Shown: one piece after another, positions 59,363-64,000 of the stretch | Layout of the letters: every line of letters begins with the position of its first letter | Position numbering within the stretch: position 1 is the stretch's first letter | Source of the DNA: Heterobilharzia americana | Lineage: Eukaryota; Platyhelminthes; Trematoda; Strigeidida; Schistosomatidae | Assembly: GCA_944470555.2 (NCBI GenBank) | Contig: OX104132.1 | Location: 19,353,755-19,417,754 of the forward strand | DNA length: 64,000 nucleotides | Reading direction: 5' to 3' | Translations under genes and position numbers: made by a program | The notes under the pieces: model-generated | The model's input: the letters and a program-made list of their open reading frames with translations, nothing else | Databases searched by the model: none | Told to the model about the DNA's origin: nothing

Positions 59363-59818
59363 TTGTTAAACAGCGCCGACAGGCACAAAAACCTAGGTCA
59401 AGTGGGACTTCCTGCCGGTTGCCTCTATCCAACTAACATCAATTACAACAGTTTGCATGAATCTACTAGTGTTACTTTACAGTCAAATAGAATAGTTCAC
59501 CTGAATCCAGTGTTTGGAGCCATACAATTTGCTCTACATGTGCGATCCAATAGTATAAACTTTATATCTGATCCAGCGGTTAAAGTAATGATGGATCTTA
59601 TAAAGCAAGGTAACAAAATCAATTACCATACCCATCTTATAGGGACACAGATGGTAGATAGACAGAAAGGCAGACAGGGAGACACAGGGGATATATTCTA
59701 TGTCATCCACTCACAAACATTTTTAATGAGTCCTTTGCCAGAAATAACATACCTGGAAAAAATTAAAATAGTTAACCTACGTAAATCCATATCTTCTGGA
59801 GCAAAGGTGAAATTCTGA
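59363..59818 (+). CDS. Unrecognised open reading frame, 151 codons
   Basis: This is the longest unassigned frame without low-complexity sequence. The first about 25 codons overlap a dispersed repeat (also at about 19360-19440). The remainder (including HLNPVFGAIQFALHVRSN and GDIFYVIHSQTFLMSP) has mixed composition with no motif I know. It could be part of an unknown mobile element, a pseudo-exon or chance. I assign no function. Confidence 0.2.
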   Translation: MLNSADRHKNLGQVGLPAGCLYPTNINYNSLHESTSVTLQSNRIVHLNPVFGAIQFALHVRSNSINFISDPAVKVMMDLIKQGNKINYHTHLIGTQMVDRQKGRQGDTGDIFYVIHSQTFLMSPLPEITYLEKIKIVNLRKSISSGAKVKF

Positions 59819-59944
59819 CCGAGCGCAACAACCTCGCCATTCCTAAAAACAATGGAAAAACTGTTGCTTAGTATGCCTGAACCTCCTATGGAGTCCTGGA
59901 TATTTCGAACTGGCTTGGTTCTTACTTTTCTCAGAGAAGACAGT

Positions 59945-60010
59945 ACACTATACAGAGAGAAGTCCCAAATCAGGCGAAACGCGCGTCTTAGATTCCACTG
60001 CTAGTCATTA
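59945..60010 (+). repeat. SINE-A 3' hammerhead fragment
   Basis: AGTCCCAAATCAGG, CGAAACGCGCGTC and TTAGATTCCACTGCTAG are preserved, including the GAAA box, the GCGC stem III and the GUC cleavage triplet. The upstream CUGANGA half is missing. Confidence 0.7.
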
Positions 60011-60129
60011 TCAGTAATTAACATAGAATTATGCAGAGTAAAAATAAGACAAATTTAAGACATTCTTAGTGTAATCTTAACTGCAGACTGTAAGGGAATC
60101 GACTCTTCTTTTTAATTTGTCGATATTGT

Positions 60130-60385
60130 GATAGCTCGTATGTGTTTATTGGTTGGAGGCAGTCGGCAGGAAGACCTGAACCTGGGTTTTGTGCTTGTCG
60201 GCACTCATCAGCAAAGTGTAGCTCCAACCTTTATGGGACTGAGATTCGAACCCGAGTCACCCAGTGTTATAGTCAACGACTTTACCACTGAGATATTGGG
60301 GCCGCAATTGACCTCCTGTAAGACTGGATTAAACACATTGATTGACTACTGCAGAGCAACTAGTTTCATGTTGTCTAGTTCTGAG
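60130..60385. repeat. SINE-D, tRNA-like repeat
   Basis: TCGGCACTCATCAGCAAAGT, GACTGAGATTCGAACCCGAG (minus: CGGGTTCGAATCTCAG, a near-perfect B box), TTTACCACTGAGATAT and GTAAGACTGGATTAAACACA. Related pieces are at about 47310-47480 and 60760-60860. Confidence 0.55.
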
Positions 60386-62139
60386 TACTGACCGAATTCT
60401 ACCGGTCATTTCTTCAATGTGGCCACCAGGTTAGAAGGCTCAGCATCATGATGCACATCTACTAATGTCCACCGCAATTTCCACTGTTTTGTCACCTCAC
60501 CTTCTCCAAAACAAATCGGTAAATATTCTCCTATCCGGGGATTCATCTGACTAATTGTGAGCCCTATGTAAATTGTTCAACAGGAATGATTAAAATAAAT
60601 TAAAAGCCATTTCCATCATCCGTGTTTGACGTTTTTTCCTCGTTTCTTTGACCACCACACTCTTCATATACATAAAAAAAGATAAATCAATTTCTCTAAG
60701 GTTCCTAACTAACACTGCATTTCGAAAATGTCATTTGGTTGTTAGCAATCTACAGGATGCCTTGGATGTAGGTTTCTTGGTTGCTGGCATTTGTTAGAAA
60801 GGTGTACCTGAAACCTAGAGGGAAGTGATGTTCTTAGTGAGATGCTAAACCACGTCGCGCTCAAGAAGTTTTGAAATTGGTTGCTATCCAGTGCCCGACC
60901 AATTTAGTTTGGAATCACATTTGTCTTAAACTTGACCAGTTTCTATTTTATGGTGCTTGATGAATATATATTGAAAAGATTCCAATAGTTGATTGTTTTA
61001 CTTAGCACTTTAGAATACCCTAAAATTATATTAGTATTCAGCAGTAGATTTTGTTTCAGAAATCGATGACCACCACCACTGATGTGATCGTTAGCAAAAC
61101 TTGAGGACTGAAGTGATTGCTAACGGTTGAATATTAATGAAGGTTTTTCATACTGCTTGCAGCATATACCTTGAATTTAACTCGCCGCTTCATAATTTCA
61201 GCTGGAACTTTATACTACTCATAAGTAGTATAAGTTAAAGTGTGAATATTTTACGTACATCCGATTCTAGTTAGCTGTCTGTCATTAGAGCGTGCATAGT
61301 TCATCACAGATTTATGACTTCAGTCACCGGACAAAAGTATTCAAGTAAGATAAAAACAAAATAACACTAGTTTTATGGGCATTTTGTACTCCAATATGTA
61401 GAAGTAAGTAAGTAAGTAAGTAGGTAGGTAAGTAAGTAATAAGTCGCCTCAACGTGGAGGCTTTGGAGGATTTATTTATTGATTGGAGGGTGGTGTTCAT
61501 TATGGACTGACGTTACTTAGAGAAACACTGAATACCTGGGAGCCCTGGACAGCTGTTTCGTCCCAATTGTATGGGACTTCTAAGCAGTGCACACCCTTGT
61601 GGCTGTCAGGGAAAGGACCAAATTCCTTAAAGGTCTCGCGGCCAGTGACTTAATATAGAGCTATTGGATCAAAAGCCAATGGTCCATAGTTCCGAATCCT
61701 CTCAGCCTACGACATCGCAACAATATTTCTGGGGTTGTAGACGAAGAAAACGGTTGTCCTGCAATATTTTCAGTAACGTCGGGAATTCATTTTGGCCACG
61801 TAGGATTACAGGGGATTTTCCTCTTAAGATAAGTATTTCATAAAGCACATCAGTGAGTGATTCACATAAACGTCTGCGTACATTCAAGTATACTTGCGAA
61901 ATGTATTACTTGGTTGAAATACATGACGGCAACAATGAGATAAAATATAACATAATAAAAGAGAAATGTAAAGGCGAAAACATAAACAGGGAAGGTATAC
62001 ACGTAATGGATACGAGATAAAATACTGTTCTGTATGACTAAAGAACCGGAAAATATAACGAATCCCGACTGGCAAATAAACGAAGAGAACAAATAAGTTC
62101 ACCAGAACCTAAGAAAGTATCGGCCAAAAAGTACAAAGA
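60386..62139. other. Non-coding stretch with repeats
   Basis: It holds a SINE-D piece (about 60760-60860), an AAGT tetranucleotide run (61402-61439) and a plus SINE-B copy at about 61490-61660 (ATTATGGACTGACGTTACTT, CCCTGGACAGCTGTTTCGTC, TATGGGACTTCTAAGCAGTG). No coding was recognised. Confidence 0.5.
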
Positions 62140-62455
62140 TCGAGGAAACAAAGACATAGGCAACAAAAACATTAAAAAAGACAGCGAAAAAATAGATAAA
62201 GGAAAGAAAAAGACCAAAAAATGTGCGACAGAACGAAAAAAAGGGGAGAAAACACACAAAAGATACATAAAAAGCTAAAGGTAATTAAAACGCGAAAAGG
62301 AAAATTAAACAAAAAAAAACACAAAAACAAGAACGAAAATAAGCACACAAAAAAGAGATAAAAACCACAGGAAATAAATAAAACAGAAACAAAAAGAACA
62401 AAGAAAAACAAAAAAAAAGGAGAATAAAACAAGCGATCACAGAGATTAGCGCGCG
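62140..62455. repeat. A-rich low-complexity stretch
   Basis: Long AAAAGA/AAACAA runs occupy about 300 bp directly before the tRNA-bearing tandem unit. The opposite strand yields a Phe/Leu-rich frame that is an artefact of composition. Confidence 0.7.
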
Positions 62456-63363
62456 TCAAATGTGAATAATCGCAAAAAAAACTGGCTAAAAAAGCTGTAT
62501 GCTGATGTGCGACAATTGGAGGAGTGCTCCACTCATCATGTGTCGTGTCAGATGACAGACACTCCACTCAGTCAGCCGTATGACCAGACCACCTGGTCAA
62601 CGGATCTCATCGTGCAGATCACACAGTCGCCGACTTCCAGTCGATCATCCCACCGACTGAGGATAGCTGCAGACAGTGGGCCAATGCATTCCGATCAGTG
62701 GGAGCGTGTCGTTGGGCCAATGAAGTGATCGATCGACTCGGGAGATCCTAGGTCACTGCGTCACACGGATGAGACGGGCAAGTGAACACGACATGTCCAA
62801 ATGACACATCTATTATTGGCGAACACCATGAGAGTCAGTGAGCACTGGTCGTGGTCGGCCAACATGCCAGTTGACAGGAGCAGGTGGGATGTGCTTGCAG
62901 CTGACCATCTGTCTGGCAGAATCTGTAAATGACTGGACCAGTCGAAGGTGTGCAGGTCGAGGAGCTGGAGACTGGAGAGTGTTTCGCACTGACTCAGTGT
63001 GTGGTGATGCATTGGAGATAGGAGGACTGGTTCCTCTCCTGCCATATTGGATGATGATAGTGAGTCGATGGGAGAGTTGATTTGCACGTTGATAGTGTTT
63101 TGCGTGTGTGTTGTCGGGTGTTGTGATGTGGTTCCTGTTGTTATTGTTGTTGCTGTTGGCATTTGCATTAGTGTTGATGTGGGGTGATTGTGGTTCTGTG
63201 TGTTGCTGAGATGTTTGCAATTTGTTTGTTGTGGGTGAGTGTGGAGTTGGTAGTTGTGATTGATGGAGTGTGTGTGTGTGTGTGTGTGTGATGGGGTGTG
63301 ACATTGTTGATACAATAATTTTGTGTGTGTGAGTGTTAATTGTTTGTGGTGGGCGGGCGACGG

Positions 63364-63436
63364 GCCCGGCTAGCTCAGTCGGTAGAGCATGAGGCTCTTA
63401 ACCTCAGGGTCGTGGGTTCGAGCCCCACGTCGGGCG
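63364..63436 (+). tRNA. tRNA-Lys (CTT)
   Basis: 73 nt with a complete cloverleaf. The acceptor GCCCGGC/GTCGGGC pairs at all seven positions (one G-T), and G is the discriminator. The D arm is GCTC AGTCGGTA GAGC, the anticodon arm TGAGG CTCTTAA CCTCA with anticodon CTT, the variable loop GGGTC, and the T arm GTGGG TTCGAGC CCCAC. The A box TAGCTCAGTCGG and B box GGTTCGAGCCC are consensus. It delivers lysine at AAG codons. It sits inside the 1472-bp tandem unit, so it may be multicopy. CCA is not encoded, as expected for a nuclear gene. Confidence 0.96.
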
Positions 63437-63483
63437 TGTGGTGGTGGTGTATGGCGGGACTGAGTGTCTGGTCAACTGCCGGC

Positions 63484-63487
63484 TTTT
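63484..63487 (+). terminator. RNA polymerase III terminator candidate
   Basis: TTTT about 48 nt after the tRNA end is the first T run of four or more downstream. Confidence 0.45.
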
Positions 63488-64000
63488 GAACAGAACCCAC
63501 CTACTCATCATCCTCGTCATGACCAACGAGTGGATTGTGATTGTACACTGCACTCGATCAATCGAGACCGAGACACACTCCTCGTCGCTCGTCATCACAC
63601 AACAGCCACACACACCGACGAGCCTGTCCAGTTCAACACACAAAGACAGCATCAACATTCATCGCGCACAGAACTCACAACCAGTATGAAAAGCCTCACC
63701 ACGGAGCACTGCACTGACAAACTCGACAATCCAACACACTTGCAAATACATCCTCATGGAAGCCGATTCCACATGCTTGCACAAATCACTCTCCTCACAC
63801 TTCTCCACTCATCCTCCTGAAGATGGTGTCAGAGATCGCACACCTGAATCACTCTCTCGCACATTCACCCAAATCAATGCATACACAGAGACGCAGAGAT
63901 AGAGCGAGACTGGTGTTCGTGTCACCTTGACTTGTCAATCATGGTAGACACATCTGGCCAACAAAGCTGTATGCTGATGTGCGACAATTGGAGGAGTGCT

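Larger units (their letters stand above)
62456..63963 (+). repeat. First unit of a 1472-bp tandem repeat carrying tRNA-Lys
   Basis: AAAGCTGTATGCTGATGTGC, GACAATTGGAGGAGTGCT at 62491-62528 recurs at 63963-64000, where the window ends. The preceding bases are also similar (ACTGGCTAAAA against TCTGGCCAACA). The period is 1472 bp. Composition changes sharply here: richer in G+C, with TG/CA-rich stretches and a (TG)n run at 63269-63290. Frames of 163-184 codons on the minus strand and 118 on the plus strand are low-complexity and not convincing as genes. Confidence 0.65.

Noticed and set aside
62172..62567. A 131-codon minus-strand frame resembling a multi-pass membrane protein
   Set aside because: It is the reverse of an A-rich low-complexity stretch; the Phe/Leu/Cys content follows from composition.
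62761..63315. Minus-strand frames of 184 and 163 codons in the tandem unit
   Set aside because: They are rich in His/Thr and Asn/Gln from TG- and GTT-type runs, two frames overlap in the same place, and no domain is visible.
63464..63820. A 118-codon plus-strand frame after the tRNA gene
   Set aside because: His/Thr-rich from CA-rich sequence, inside the repeat unit, without known motif.

Overview
The window looks like a piece of a blood-fluke (Schistosoma-type) nuclear genome. The evidence is an AT-rich background, RTE/SR2-like and CR1-like non-LTR retrotransposons, a Penelope-like element with a GIY-YIG domain, and many copies of a tRNA-headed SINE carrying remnants of the schistosome (Sm-alpha type) hammerhead ribozyme. 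I cannot fix the species from sequence alone. Nearly everything recognisable is repetitive. The only convincing host genes are one single-exon C2H2 zinc-finger gene (54141-55091, minus) and one canonical tRNA-Lys(CTT) gene (63364-63436, plus).

1-17115: a nested transposon block folded into a giant inverted repeat. A Penelope-like element (1330-2319, minus) is split by a nearly complete RTE element (2320-5555) with an 11-bp target-site duplication. A CR1-like fragment (6680-7866) follows and is cut by a second, decayed RTE (7867-11272). The segment 2323-8072 recurs almost perfectly as its reverse complement at 11368-17115, so two arms of about 5.75 kb flank a spacer of about 3.3 kb. The outer edge of the right arm falls within 3 bp of the RTE 5' terminus.

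17116-49000: mostly non-coding sequence with SINE families (called A, B, C and D here), an internally deleted RTE (27796-28360), a cluster of six CCAAT-bearing palindromic MITE-like units (24863-25960), tRNA-like sequences, a decayed LTR-retrotransposon gag-protease fragment (about 31050-31519) and decayed non-LTR reverse-transcriptase fragments (44030-44440, 48360-48990).

49079-52438: another decayed RTE that shares its lesions and about 97 bp of 3' flank with the RTE in the palindrome spacer. It carries a 450-bp insertion that may be a solo LTR.

52439-60400: the zinc-finger gene, then a dense cluster of hammerhead-type SINE copies. 60400-64000: more repeats, an A-rich stretch, then the first unit of an apparent 1472-bp tandem repeat that carries the tRNA-Lys gene and is cut by the window edge.

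The genes do not form an operon or pathway. The layout reflects successive insertion, duplication and decay of mobile elements around one transcription-factor gene and a tRNA repeat. All similarity statements are by eye.
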